In this document: positions 33,696 to 42,719 of the stretch, in pieces
How positions within the stretch are numbered: the first letter of the stretch is position 1
Layout: each line of letters starts with the position of its first letter
Source: Levilactobacillus lindianensis
GTDB taxonomy: Bacteria > Bacillota > Bacilli > Lactobacillales > Lactobacillaceae
DNA: 64,000 nt
Assembly (NCBI RefSeq): GCF_003946095.1
Contig: NZ_RHOD01000013.1
Span: 1-64,000 of the forward strand
Reading direction: 5' to 3'
Made by a program: the position numbers and the translations under genes
The notes under the pieces: generated by a model
What the model was told of the DNA's origin: nothing
Seen by the model: only the letters and a program-made list of their open reading frames with translations
Databases searched by the model: none

Positions 33696-34549
33696 GCCTA
33701 ATCGAAATCAAAGATCTCAAAGTTCACTATCCCATCCGCACCGGATTTTGGAACCGCATCACCGATTCCGTTCGGGCCGTCGATGGGATCACCTTCAACA
33801 TTGAAGCCGGTGAAACCTACGGCTTAGTTGGCGAATCTGGTTCCGGCAAGTCCACGACTGGCAAATCAGTTGTCGGTCTCGAAAAGGTCACCAGCGGGTC
33901 TATCCTTTACAAGGGACAGGACATCACCAAGGCTGATAACCGCCGCAAGTTGGACTACAACCGCGACGTTCAAATGATTTTCCAAGACTCCCTATCGAGT
34001 CTGAACCCCCGGAAGCGGATCGAAGACATCATCGCCGAACCCCTCCGGAACTTCGAACATCTCAGCAAGGATGACGAGAAGTTGCGGGTCTTACAACTCC
34101 TCGACATCGTCGGACTGGATGCGGATGCCTTATACAAGTACCCTCACCAATTCTCCGGTGGTCAACGACAACGGATTGGGGTTGCCCGTGCGGTGGCTAC
34201 CAACCCGAAGCTCATCATCGCTGACGAACCCGTCTCCGCTTTGGACCTCTCCGTTCAAGCTCAAGTTTTGAACTTTATGAAGAAGATTCAACGGGAATTC
34301 GGTATTTCTTACCTGTTTATCTCCCATGACTTAGGGGTTGTGCGGCACATGTGTAACAACATTGCCATCATGAACCGGGGCCGATTGGTTGAGATTGGAA
34401 CCCGTGACGATATCTACAATCACCCGTTACATATCTACACGAAGCGGCTTCTGGCAGCGATTCCCGAAACCAACGTCAACCAACGTGAAGCTCACCGAGC
34501 CTCCCGCCTGGCCGTTGAAAAGGTCTACCAGGAACAACAAAGCAAGTAA
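33692..34549 (+). CDS. oppF: Oligopeptide ABC transporter ATP-binding protein OppF (C-terminally truncated)
   Basis: The 285-residue protein has Walker A GESGSGKST, LSSLNP, signature FSGGQRQRI, Walker B LIIADEPVSALD and the H-loop ISHDLG, so the ATPase core is complete. The TAA at 34547-34549 is followed by 38 further sense codons in the same frame (34550-34663), beginning YDDDGEAYPLVQIS and ending at a TAA that overlaps the oppB ATG as TAATG. This is the expected OppF C-terminal extension. The stop looks like a single-base nonsense change of a Tyr codon, and it uncouples oppF from oppB. A sequence error is the main alternative. Confidence 0.9.
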   Translation: MSLIEIKDLKVHYPIRTGFWNRITDSVRAVDGITFNIEAGETYGLVGESGSGKSTTGKSVVGLEKVTSGSILYKGQDITKADNRRKLDYNRDVQMIFQDSLSSLNPRKRIEDIIAEPLRNFEHLSKDDEKLRVLQLLDIVGLDADALYKYPHQFSGGQRQRIGVARAVATNPKLIIADEPVSALDLSVQAQVLNFMKKIQREFGISYLFISHDLGVVRHMCNNIAIMNRGRLVEIGTRDDIYNHPLHIYTKRLLAAIPETNVNQREAHRASRLAVEKVYQEQQSK

Positions 34550-34666
34550 TATGACGATGACGGTGAGGCCTACCCACTGGTTCAGATTTCTAAGACCCAC
34601 GCGGTAGCCTTACCACAAGCTCTGGCTCAGCAACTTGCCACCCAGGAAGGAGAGGTGCAGGCCTAA
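34550..34666 (+). pseudogene. Lost C-terminal coding extension of oppF
   Basis: Thirty-eight codons continue the oppF frame past its stop and end at TAA 34664-34666, which shares one base with the oppB ATG. Codon use matches the operon. An AGGAGAGG site for oppB lies inside it. Confidence 0.75.
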
Positions 34667-35625
34667 TGTGGAAAACGATTCTCCGGCGTTTCTTAATTAT
34701 GATTCCTGAAGTCATCATTCTCAGTCTGTTGGTCTTCCTCCTGGCTAAGGCGATGCCCGGTGACCCATTTACCGGTTCGATTAACCCGAAGGCTGACCCC
34801 CAGCAAATCAAGCATTTAATGCGGATGAATGGCTTGTACGACCCTTGGTACCAACAGTATTGGAACTGGGTGGTGCACTTGTTCCATGGGAACTTAGGGA
34901 ACAGCTACCAGTACCAAGAACCCGTTACTCGGTTGATTGAAGGCCGGGCCGGGAATACCCTCTGGTTAGCCCTGTTCACCATGATTCTGACCTACGTCTT
35001 TGCCCTCCCAATGGGGGTCTTCGCGGGCCGTCACGAAGGTAAGTTACCCGATACCATTATCCGGGTCTACACCTACGTAACCTACTGTATTCCGTTCTTC
35101 GTTATCCTGGTTATCGGGATTTGGATCTTCGGTTACGTTTTAGGGTGGTTCCCAACGACCGGGTCAATATCTTCGGACGCTTCCGGCTGGCTACATACCG
35201 TCGGGTCGCGTTTCTACCATATCTTGTTACCTGGTCTCCTCGGGGCGCTGTTCGGTACCGTCAACATTGTTCAGTACCTGCGTTCCGAAGTTATCGACGC
35301 CAAACATTCAGACTACGTCAGAACGGCGCGGTCCAAAGGGGTGCCGAACCGCGACATTTACTTACACCATATCTTCAGAAACTCACTCTTACCAATTGCC
35401 GCCTTTGCCGGCTACTCCATCACCGGGCTGTTGAACGGGTCAATCTTTACTGAAACGGTCTTCTCTTACCCCGGGATGGGCTTGCTGTTCGTGAACTCGA
35501 TCAGCTACCGGGACTACACGGTTATCACCGCTCTAGTCCTCATTTATGGGATTTTAAACTTACTGGGTACCCTGCTCTCCGATATCATCTTGAGCATCGT
35601 CGACCCACGAATTCGGATTGAATAA
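34666..35625 (+). CDS. oppB: Oligopeptide ABC transporter permease OppB
   Basis: The 319-residue permease has six membrane segments and the EAA-type coupling loop near YVRTARSKGVPNRDIYLHHIFRN (read in two parts, about 216-240). The N-terminal segment IPEVIILSLLVFLLAKAMPGD is typical of the family. It starts at ATG after AAGGAGAGG. Together with OppC it forms the channel through the cell membrane. Confidence 0.93.
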   Translation: MWKTILRRFLIMIPEVIILSLLVFLLAKAMPGDPFTGSINPKADPQQIKHLMRMNGLYDPWYQQYWNWVVHLFHGNLGNSYQYQEPVTRLIEGRAGNTLWLALFTMILTYVFALPMGVFAGRHEGKLPDTIIRVYTYVTYCIPFFVILVIGIWIFGYVLGWFPTTGSISSDASGWLHTVGSRFYHILLPGLLGALFGTVNIVQYLRSEVIDAKHSDYVRTARSKGVPNRDIYLHHIFRNSLLPIAAFAGYSITGLLNGSIFTETVFSYPGMGLLFVNSISYRDYTVITALVLIYGILNLLGTLLSDIILSIVDPRIRIE

Positions 35626-35639
35626 GGAGGCTAAACAGA

Positions 35640-36590
35640 ATGGCAGAAAACTTCGAACAACACTCAGATATTTCCGCAGCTGATTTGGCCCGCCTATCAC
35701 AGGAGGCTCAGGCGGAAGCCACGCCATCGACGGCCAAAATCATCTGGAGTGAATTTAAGGCGGATCGTCCCGCCATGGCTGCCCTCTTCATCATCGTTGG
35801 CTTTATTGTCTTCGTGATGGTGGGTGCGCTATTTATCGACACTCCCAAGATGATGGAAACCAACATCATGGCGTACTTCAACCAGCCGTTCACCCCTGAA
35901 TTCTGGCTCGGTGCCGACTCCGGTGGTCGTTCCGTGGCTAAGCAGCTGATTGTCGGATCTCGTAACTCCATTGGGATTGCAATTGGCCTGACCATCATCT
36001 CTTCCACCTTCGGGATCTGCTGGGGACTCATCTCCGGTTACTTCAACGGTTACATCGACTGGGGAATGCAACGGGTCTATGACTTCATGATGATGTTACC
36101 AATGACCATGATGATTATCGTCCTGGTTACCATCATCCCCCATTACAACTCTGTGACCTTAACGTTCATCTTCTCCATCTTCTATTGGGAAGGAACGTCA
36201 CGGCTGATTCGGTCCAGAACCTTGGCCGAATCAGAGAAGGATTACGTGGCCGCTTCCCGAACTTCCGGGACCAGTCACTGGAAGATTATCTTCAGAGAGA
36301 TCATGCCTAACATTTCTTCTCTGATCATCGTCGACTGTACCCTGTCCTTCGCCGAAAATATCGGGGTTGAAACCGGGCTGTCTTACCTGGGCTTCGGGCT
36401 ACCAAGCCAGACGCCTTCACTCGGGACCATGATTTCTAACGCCAATGACCCCAACAACATCACACAATACTGGTGGACTTGGTTGCCAGCCGCACTGGAA
36501 ATCATCATTCTTTGTTTAGCGATTAGTTATGTCGGCCAAGTTCTGCGGCGCGCTGCGGATGCTTCGCAACGCCAAGGTGCTGCCGACTAA
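35640..36590 (+). CDS. oppC: Oligopeptide ABC transporter permease OppC
   Basis: The 316-residue permease has a polar N-terminal tail of about 45 residues, then membrane segments and the family coupling loop near DYVAASRTSGTSHWKIIFRE. LGADSGGRSVAKQLI matches the conserved LGTDxxGRD region with changes. A GGAGG site precedes the ATG, 14 nt after oppB. Confidence 0.93.
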   Translation: MAENFEQHSDISAADLARLSQEAQAEATPSTAKIIWSEFKADRPAMAALFIIVGFIVFVMVGALFIDTPKMMETNIMAYFNQPFTPEFWLGADSGGRSVAKQLIVGSRNSIGIAIGLTIISSTFGICWGLISGYFNGYIDWGMQRVYDFMMMLPMTMMIIVLVTIIPHYNSVTLTFIFSIFYWEGTSRLIRSRTLAESEKDYVAASRTSGTSHWKIIFREIMPNISSLIIVDCTLSFAENIGVETGLSYLGFGLPSQTPSLGTMISNANDPNNITQYWWTWLPAALEIIILCLAISYVGQVLRRAADASQRQGAAD

Positions 36591-36655
36591 TCACCCAATT
36601 TCATTTGAGGAGATGGTGCCACCCTTCATCTGCGTCAGTCGTAACATTGGTTCCA

Positions 36656-36681
36656 CAACCGATCCTGAGGAGAATCGGTTG
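36656..36681 (+). other. Stem-loop between oppC and oppA
   Basis: AACCGAT pairs with ATCGGTT in the 131-bp gap. No T run follows, so it is more likely an mRNA stabiliser or processing point that lets oppA be expressed at a different level from the membrane genes. Confidence 0.5.
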
Positions 36682-36721
36682 GCTTATAACTTGAGGATTT
36701 TATACAAGGGGGAAACATAGT

Positions 36722-38548
36722 ATGGATAAGAAAAAGCTCGCATTGTCTGCCGTGGCTGTTCTTGCAACACTCAGCCTTGCAGCATGTTCCAGCAAAAGTT
36801 CATCCAGTTCCAACTCCGGGACTAGTGGCGCTTCCGTAAAAATGTCCGCTTCATATAAGAACACGAAAGCCACTGATAAGTCCGCGACGAAGAACAGTAC
36901 ATTAAAGCTCGCAGAACCTAACGATTCGCCATTCCAAGGGATTTCTGACCCCGTCTTATCGACTAACGCCGAAGACGCCGATGTCTTCTCACCAGGTGGA
37001 GATACTCCCGGTAACATCAACGGGTTATTCCGGACCGACGCCAACTTCAAGATTGTTGATGGTGGGTTAGCTAACCAGAAGATTGACCGGAAAGCTAAGA
37101 CGGTTACGATCACCTTACGCAAGAACGCTAAGTGGTCTAACGGTGACAAGGTTACCGCCAAGGATATCGAATATCCATACGAAGTTATTGCCAACAAGAA
37201 CACCACTTCACAACAATACTCCGCTGACTACAACGCCATCAAAGGGATGGCCGAGTACCACACTGGTAGCGCTAAGACCATCTCTGGGATCACCTTCCCT
37301 GACGGCCAAACTGGTCGGACGGCTGTAATCCACTTATCGAAGGTTACGCCAGCCATGAAGTATTCTGGTAACTCCTTCATCTGGCAATCTGTAGAACCTT
37401 ACAACTACATCAAGAACGTGCCAATCGCCAAATTAGCTTCATCCAAGCAAGTTCGTAAAGACCCACTCTTCACTGGTCCTTACAAGTTGGATAAAGTTGT
37501 TGAAGGTGAATCCACGACTTGGTCACCTAACAAGTACTACTACGGCAAGGCACCACAAATCAAGCACATCAGCATCAACGTGGTTTCTTCCAACAACATT
37601 GACAAAGCTATCCAGTCCAACAAGTACGACTTCACTGTTCCTAACAGTGTCATGCGTGGGACTGACTACAAGCAGATCAAGAACGCCAAGAACTACAAGA
37701 TGGTTGGTCAAGCTGCCCTCTCCTACGGTTACTTTGGGTTCAACGTTGGTCACTACGACACTAAGACGCAAAAGAACGTGATGGATAAGAACAGCAAGAT
37801 GAGCAACAAGAGCTTACGTCAAGCCATGATGTACGCCTTGAACCTCGATGCCGTTAACAAGAAGTTCGGTAATGGGATCACTTGGCGTGGGAACACATTG
37901 ATTCCACCAATCTTCAAGAAGTACTGGGACTCTTCAGCCAAAGGTTACCCTCTGAACATCAAGAAGGCTAACCAATTACTGGATAAGGCCGGTTACAAGA
38001 AGCGTAACGGTAGCAAGTGGCGTTCCGATCCTAAGGGCAAGCCATTAACCATTAACTTTGGGACGATGACTGGGACTTCAGCCCAAGCCGCTGAATACCA
38101 AGACTACCTGCAACAATGGCGTAAGGTTGGTTTGAACGCTAAGTTGGCAACTGGTAAGACGATGGAAATGAACAGCTTCTACTCCACCATCCAAAAGCCA
38201 AAGCAAAACACGGTCGACATTTACGCCGCCGCATGGAGCTTGTCATCTGAACCAACGCCTACGCAAATCTACGGTGAAGACGCAACCTACAACATGGGTC
38301 ACTTCGTCACTAAGAAGAACACGCAACTTATGAGTGACATGAACAACGAGAAGGCTTGGAACGATACTTACCGGACCAAGATCTTCAAGCAATGGCAGAA
38401 CTACATGAACGAACAAGCCGCCGTTGTACCTGATAACTTCAGTTACAACTGGTCACCTGTCAACAAGCGGGTTAAGGGCTTTGACATGGGTGCTGCTAAC
38501 CAGAACTTCTGGACGAACTTATCCTTGACCTCATCAAGCCTTAAGTAA
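36722..38548 (+). CDS. oppA: Oligopeptide-binding lipoprotein OppA
   Basis: The 608-residue protein has a lipoprotein signal peptide with LAAC lipobox (lipidated Cys22), a Ser-rich linker and a type-5 solute-binding domain for peptides over the rest. It is basic, rich in Lys and Asn. It captures oligopeptides outside the cell and passes them to OppBC. The codon use is strongly biased (AAC, AAG, GGT), suggesting high expression. The AAGGGGGA site precedes the ATG, and a strong terminator follows. Confidence 0.95.
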   Translation: MDKKKLALSAVAVLATLSLAACSSKSSSSSNSGTSGASVKMSASYKNTKATDKSATKNSTLKLAEPNDSPFQGISDPVLSTNAEDADVFSPGGDTPGNINGLFRTDANFKIVDGGLANQKIDRKAKTVTITLRKNAKWSNGDKVTAKDIEYPYEVIANKNTTSQQYSADYNAIKGMAEYHTGSAKTISGITFPDGQTGRTAVIHLSKVTPAMKYSGNSFIWQSVEPYNYIKNVPIAKLASSKQVRKDPLFTGPYKLDKVVEGESTTWSPNKYYYGKAPQIKHISINVVSSNNIDKAIQSNKYDFTVPNSVMRGTDYKQIKNAKNYKMVGQAALSYGYFGFNVGHYDTKTQKNVMDKNSKMSNKSLRQAMMYALNLDAVNKKFGNGITWRGNTLIPPIFKKYWDSSAKGYPLNIKKANQLLDKAGYKKRNGSKWRSDPKGKPLTINFGTMTGTSAQAAEYQDYLQQWRKVGLNAKLATGKTMEMNSFYSTIQKPKQNTVDIYAAAWSLSSEPTPTQIYGEDATYNMGHFVTKKNTQLMSDMNNEKAWNDTYRTKIFKQWQNYMNEQAAVVPDNFSYNWSPVNKRVKGFDMGAANQNFWTNLSLTSSSLK

Positions 38549-38580
38549 ATCTAGTGTTTCGGTTCATGAATCCTGATGAT

Positions 38581-38619
38581 TACCGTCGAATCCCGAGAGA
38601 TTCGGCGGTTTTTGTTTTG
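38581..38619 (+). terminator. Terminator of the opp operon
   Basis: ACCGTCGAATC pairs with GATTCGGCGGT, followed by TTTTGTTTTG. Confidence 0.9.
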
Positions 38620-38931
38620 TCTGAGATTCATGGAAAGCCCCCCACTTGTTTTCTGGGTAAACCCTCATTTTTTCTTCAGGGTCCCCCAAGTCACGCAACC
38701 GTTCCCAAGCCACTCACATCAGTCACCCAAGCCTTGGTTAAAATGAAATGAGCCCAAGGGGACCTTCCGCAACTTTTGTTATAAATTTTTCAACCTAGAG
38801 GTACCCCCTAGTTCCCGCGTTTTCAGCCCTTTTCATACGGGTTTCTAAGAATTAATTACTTACACTCTGCGAAATTAATGATATAGTATAGGTAAAGTTT
38901 TAACATGACTCGTGAAGGGGTGGCATTCCAT
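38620..38931. other. Leader region of uspA with a potential closed structure
   Basis: There is no protein gene here. GGTCCCC (38680-38686) can pair with GGGGACC (38758-38764), enclosing CCAAG/CTTGG pairs; further downstream is CCTAGAGGTACCCCCTAG. A TATAGT box lies at about 38883-38888 near the uspA start. Confidence 0.4.
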
Positions 38932-39387
38932 ATGTTACAACAATACAAGAACATTCTGGTTCCCGTTGACGGCTCCAAAGCAACCCAACCAGTCTTAGAA
39001 AAGGCAATTGAAGTCGCTAAGCGCAACCAAACCCATCTTGATATCTTAAATGTCCTTGAAGTTAACCAATTCAGCGACACTTATGGTGGTGCTGTGAGTG
39101 GTGACGTCATTTACAAGCTTTCTGAGGACGTTCAGGAACGGCTTGATAGCTTGAAACAACAAGCCATCAACGCCGGTGTGACTGACGTCAGTATCCACGT
39201 TCGTTTCGGTAACCCTAAGCCGGTTATCGCCCGAGAATTCCCAGCGGACCACGGTTCCGAATTGATTGTCATTGGGTCAACTGGATTGACCGCCGTTGAA
39301 CGTTTAATGGTTGGTTCCGTAACCAACTACGTTAGCCGTTCTGCCATCTGCGACGTCTTAATCGTTAAGCCAACTAAACTCAAATAA
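38932..39387 (+). CDS. Universal stress protein, UspA family
   Basis: The 151-residue protein has the ILVPVDGS start strand, the ATP-binding pattern (VIGSTGLTAVERLMVGSVTNYVSRS near 113-137, in parts G-2x-G-9x-G-S) and the DVLIVKP end strand. It belongs to the ATP-binding Usp branch and is cytoplasmic. I use the ATG at 38932, which follows GAAGGGG; an in-frame ATG at 38905 would be upstream of that site. It is a single gene with a strong terminator. Confidence 0.92.
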   Translation: MLQQYKNILVPVDGSKATQPVLEKAIEVAKRNQTHLDILNVLEVNQFSDTYGGAVSGDVIYKLSEDVQERLDSLKQQAINAGVTDVSIHVRFGNPKPVIAREFPADHGSELIVIGSTGLTAVERLMVGSVTNYVSRSAICDVLIVKPTKLK

Positions 39388-39395
39388 ACAACTGG

Positions 39396-39426
39396 TCCCT
39401 CACCCTTGTGGTGGGGGATTTTTTTG
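39396..39426 (+). terminator. Terminator of the uspA gene
   Basis: TCCCTCACC pairs with GGTGGGGGA, followed by eight T. Confidence 0.9.
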
Positions 39427-39577
39427 TGACCAGCTAACTTGAATACCCCCTGAACATTCCCAGTGAATAGGGCTATAATAGGTCCCTGTAGAACACTATC
39501 TACGGCCTGAATTGGAGCGGGCCCGTTTCATTATTTTTAGGGAAAGTCATCTCTCGTGATGACAGGAGGAGTTAATC

Positions 39578-40411
39578 ATGAACAACTTACTTAAGGGGTC
39601 TCTGGCCCTGACTATCGGTCTGATCGGCCTAACTGGCGGTCTGACGACAGCCCATGCGGCTACCAAGTCCCCATATTTAGATATAAACCACTCATTTATC
39701 CGTTACGTCCAGCTCAAAAAGAACCTCTACATAGGCGCGCAGAAGAAGTCGGGGAAGACCTTCAAACGCGTTCAGAGTAAGAAGGGCACCATCGTGGGAA
39801 TCCTTGGTATGGGCTATAACAAAAAGGATAAAAACGGTAATTGGATTGTCAATGCTGGCTTTACCAACGTTTCCAATCACTATGGTCGCATCAAGAATCT
39901 GACCTATAAACGTAACGTTTCCATTCCCCTCAAGAAGGCGAACTTTAAGATCGTCAAACTAGGAGCTGAGCCCACGCTGTATCAGGCCGGTAAGGGATTC
40001 AAAGGCATCCTAAATAGCACGACATTTACGTCACAAGCTGCCTTTTATTTGACGATGGACCACTACGTTCAATACTATAATGCTTCAGCAATGAAGCAAT
40101 TTGCCCCCGATGGCGCCGTAGCTACTGTCTCCGGTCTCGATGTTTGGAAGCCAACCCACTCGGCTAAGGCTTATAAGGTGACAACCACGGGCAGAACGAC
40201 GAAAATCTACACTCATCGGGCCATCAAGGGCTTACCCAACAAGCGCCTTGCTAAGGGTAAATACCGCTTGACTATCAAGGATTTGAATCGTCAAACAGAT
40301 CAGGACTTCTTCCCATTTGAAGATGCGTACTACGCCTATGCCACTTGGTCTAGCTACCAGGTCAACGGCAAGCCTTACTTCTCCGGCACCGCTGACGAAG
40401 ACTATGACTAA
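39578..40411 (+). CDS. Secreted protein of unknown function
   Basis: The 277-residue protein has a typical signal peptide (1 to about 27, cleavage after AHA). The mature part is basic in its first 130 residues and contains repeated Lys/Tyr-rich strands (KKNLYIGAQKKSG, NLTYKRNVSIPLKKA). This resembles lactobacillar wall-associated proteins, but I recognise no named domain and no LPXTG. The ATG follows ACAGGAGG. A short hairpin (GTCATC/GATGAC) lies just before the ribosome site and could affect translation. Confidence 0.7.
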   Translation: MNNLLKGSLALTIGLIGLTGGLTTAHAATKSPYLDINHSFIRYVQLKKNLYIGAQKKSGKTFKRVQSKKGTIVGILGMGYNKKDKNGNWIVNAGFTNVSNHYGRIKNLTYKRNVSIPLKKANFKIVKLGAEPTLYQAGKGFKGILNSTTFTSQAAFYLTMDHYVQYYNASAMKQFAPDGAVATVSGLDVWKPTHSAKAYKVTTTGRTTKIYTHRAIKGLPNKRLAKGKYRLTIKDLNRQTDQDFFPFEDAYYAYATWSSYQVNGKPYFSGTADEDYD

Positions 40412-40511
40412 GTTCTAGAACAAATTGGCCGCCTGCGGCTAGATTGGTTCTTCAATGCCACCAAGAGTCTCAGCCTCGTATTTCTATGGTATTCAATTAA
40501 CTTTTAAACTT

Positions 40512-40564
40512 AACCGACCAGTCCCACTACCGCATTACTCGGAGTGGGACTGGCCGGTTTTTCT
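40512..40564 (+). terminator. Terminator of the secreted protein gene
   Basis: AACCGACCAGTCCCACT pairs with AGTGGGACTGGCCGGTT, followed by TTTCT. Confidence 0.9.
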
Positions 40565-40671
40565 CTGCCTAACATCTAAGACTAAAATGGTATGATGGTT
40601 AGTAATTAGATAGACAAAATCGCCTATCGCCAACGTTTAAACTACTCAACTCAAGAAAGAGGTAACCTCCT

Positions 40672-41556
40672 TTGCATTGGACCTATACGCGCACCCTGCC
40701 CTCAACTCAAATAGCCCGTTCCCTGCGAGACCAGCTGATCGCCTGGCTACTCCCAAGCCACCTGGTTCATGATTTGCGGATTAGTCAGCGCGTACTCGTC
40801 AATGGCAGTTACCGGTCAATGAACCAGCTTGTCGGACCCGGTGACATCGTTCAAATGACCTTTGTCCCCGAAGACTTCAAGGAACCTTTTCCCGAGGTTG
40901 ATCCCGACAGTGCGGCTACGGTGGCCGTCATTTACGAAACGGCGGACCTCCTTATCGTCAATAAAACGCGGGGGAGTAAGACCCATCCCAACCAACCAGG
41001 TGAGCGCGGAACGACCTTAAACCACGTTGCAGCCTACCTAGGAGACGAGCAGCCCGGCCCTTATATTCTAAGCCGGCTGGACCAGGAAACCACGGGTGCC
41101 TTGATGATGACCAAGACCCCCGCCGTGGTGCCCATCATGGTCCGCAACATTGCTGAAAAACGGGTTCAACGCACCTATTTGGCCTGGGTCACGGGCCACC
41201 TGGCCGGTGAAGGGACATTTGACGACCCCATCGGCAGAGACCCCCAGGACCGCCGTAAGCGTCAAGTTAATGGCATCCATCCACAGAGAGCCATCACCCA
41301 TTACGCGGCCTTAGACGAGCAGTCAGGAGCCACTCTGGTCAAATTGTGGCTAGAGACCGGCCGGACCCACCAACTTCGCGTGCACCTGGCCGCCAGTGGT
41401 CATCCACTGATTGGTGATCCCCTTTACGGAGCCCCTTCTAAAACCCGTCTACGGCTTCACTGCTGGCAATTGCGTTTCCCCCAACCCTTCGCTACCGATG
41501 ACCAGTTAACAACTGTGACGGCCCCCGTACCAGCCGATTTCGACGTCCTCAACTAA
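40672..41556 (+). CDS. RluA-family pseudouridine synthase
   Basis: The 294-residue protein has an N-terminal S4-like part and the RluA catalytic domain with the catalytic Asp in SRLDQETTG (near residue 138), the GRTHQLRVHLAASGHPLIGDPLYG signature (in two parts near 230-255) and the RLHCWQL end. It makes pseudouridine in rRNA or tRNA; RluD, RluC and YlyB types cannot be told apart here. It starts at TTG, 9 nt after AAAGAGG. Confidence 0.9.
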   Translation: MHWTYTRTLPSTQIARSLRDQLIAWLLPSHLVHDLRISQRVLVNGSYRSMNQLVGPGDIVQMTFVPEDFKEPFPEVDPDSAATVAVIYETADLLIVNKTRGSKTHPNQPGERGTTLNHVAAYLGDEQPGPYILSRLDQETTGALMMTKTPAVVPIMVRNIAEKRVQRTYLAWVTGHLAGEGTFDDPIGRDPQDRRKRQVNGIHPQRAITHYAALDEQSGATLVKLWLETGRTHQLRVHLAASGHPLIGDPLYGAPSKTRLRLHCWQLRFPQPFATDDQLTTVTAPVPADFDVLN

Positions 41557-41668
41557 GTCTTCCTGAAGTCAGCATAATCGTCAGTATTCTCACGATAGAG
41601 ACGATTGTCACCGTTAACCATTAAAACCAGTTATACTTTAGTCAATTGGATTCACTAGGGGGGATTGG

Positions 41669-41758
41669 ATGCGCTGGCAGCAAAAAGGAGCCCTGATTAT
41701 TCTTGCAGGCTTGTTAGCCATCTTATTAATCTGGGGACTCTTCAATCTTCGTCGATGA
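41669..41758 (+). CDS. Small single-pass membrane protein (29 residues)
   Basis: A short frame starts at ATG after AGGGGGG. It encodes a basic start (MRWQQKG), one hydrophobic segment (about 8-24) and a basic end (LRR). A TATACT box lies at about 41633-41638 and a strong terminator begins 13 bp after the stop. It is a dedicated mini-transcript like 19734..19841. Unknown function; a small membrane regulator or type I toxin are possibilities. Confidence 0.6.
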   Translation: MRWQQKGALIILAGLLAILLIWGLFNLRR

Positions 41759-41770
41759 GCATCATTAAAT

Positions 41771-41816
41771 AGCACCAGCTAGCATGACCATTTTGTGGTT
41801 TATCTAGCTGGTGCTT
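41771..41816 (+). terminator. Terminator of the 29-residue membrane protein gene
   Basis: AGCACCAGCTAG pairs with CTAGCTGGTGCT around a 20-nt loop, followed by TCCTATT. Confidence 0.7.
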
Positions 41817-41833
41817 CCTATTCATGACTAGTG

Positions 41834-41871
41834 TTATTGGCCACCTGCGGCTACCAGGGATTACACCGGCT
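41834..41871 (-). repeat. 3'-end fragment of the three-hairpin element
   Basis: On the minus strand it reads TAATCCCTGGTAGCCGCAGG, nearly the same as the 3' end of the copy at 42720..42903 (TAATCCCTGGCAGCCGCAGG). The rest of the element is missing. The two lie on opposite sides of the cytidine deaminase gene in opposite orientation. Confidence 0.7.
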
Positions 41872-41901
41872 GTACCTAGACTAGCCCCACAATCACCAAC
41901 A

Positions 41902-41942
41902 ACTAAAAACGGGAAGTTTGCCTATTTAGCAAGCTGCCCGCT
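41902..41942 (-). terminator. Terminator of the cytidine deaminase gene
   Basis: An interrupted stem (CGGG-AGCTTGC with GCAAACT-CCCG) is followed by TTTTTAG on the minus strand. Confidence 0.7.
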
Positions 41943-41951
41943 TATTGTGGT

Positions 41952-42383
41952 CTAATCTGAGCCTGGTTTGACCGAGGTCCCCCACCAGTGAGGCATAAGT
42001 TCACCCAGAGTTAGAGTCTCTCGTTTTGCATAATCCACCATAATTTGCATATTCTTATTGGCCTGATTATACTGCATGAATGCCTCACGACAAGCACCGC
42101 AAGGCATACCGCCATTGCCTTCAGGTGGCGTATCCCGAAAGGCAATTAACCGCTGAACCTCAGTTTCACCACTATCCATATACATTTGAAGTAAGGCAAC
42201 CCGTTCTGCACAGAGGTTCAGGACCCCAGATAGCGCTTCGACACAGTATCCGGTATAGATTTTCCCGGATTTACTTTGGAGGGCACAGACCACATTATGT
42301 GTATAGATAAAATTATTCACCGCCGTGGGATGATAGTACGGCTTGGCTGCTTGATAGAGTTCTTCCCAAATGTCCATATTCAC
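41952..42383 (-). CDS. Cytidine deaminase family protein
   Basis: The 143-residue protein has the zinc-binding deaminase motifs in the right order: CAERVAL (Cys plus catalytic Glu) and PCGACREAF (two Cys ligands). The YTGYCVEALSG segment corresponds to the family's G.NVE.AS region but is altered (CVEAL). The likely role is deamination of cytidine/deoxycytidine or a related base in pyrimidine salvage. It starts at GTG 42383 (6 nt after AAGGAA) or ATG 42377. It is monocistronic and flanked by repeat elements. Confidence 0.8.
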   Translation of the reverse strand: MNMDIWEELYQAAKPYYHPTAVNNFIYTHNVVCALQSKSGKIYTGYCVEALSGVLNLCAERVALLQMYMDSGETEVQRLIAFRDTPPEGNGGMPCGACREAFMQYNQANKNMQIMVDYAKRETLTLGELMPHWWGTSVKPGSD

Positions 42384-42719
42384 TCGCCGTTCCTTCTTCA
42401 GTCATCACTAACAATCTAAGTGACAAGCTAGTCCCCCGCTAATGCCAGCGAACTATAATTAGTGTTCATTTTGGCCCTTCAAAAACCATAATGCAACTGC
42501 TAAAAACACAGCGATTTCGCCGGTTAAGACCCCGTTCTAATTATCTTGGTGATCATGCCATCTGAATCTGAGTCTTAGAGTTTCCACCCAAATTAAAAGT
42601 AGTACCAACGAATTTTTTCGTCGACACTACTTTTCAATTTATCCATTAACAACCAGTTAGTCTGAATGCCACGATACCGTGGCAACCCCCGGTTAGTTTT
42701 GACTTTCTCATCCACTCTA
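42384..42719. other. Intergenic region upstream of the deaminase gene
   Basis: There is no gene. It has a bidirectional hairpin at 42596-42635 and a short perfect hairpin TGCCACG-ATAC-CGTGGCA at about 42667-42684 next to the three-hairpin element. Confidence 0.5.
42596..42635. terminator. Terminator-like hairpin
   Basis: AAAAGTAGT pairs with ACTACTTTT around an inner stem (CGA/TCG), with T runs in both directions. No gene ends next to it. Confidence 0.5.
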
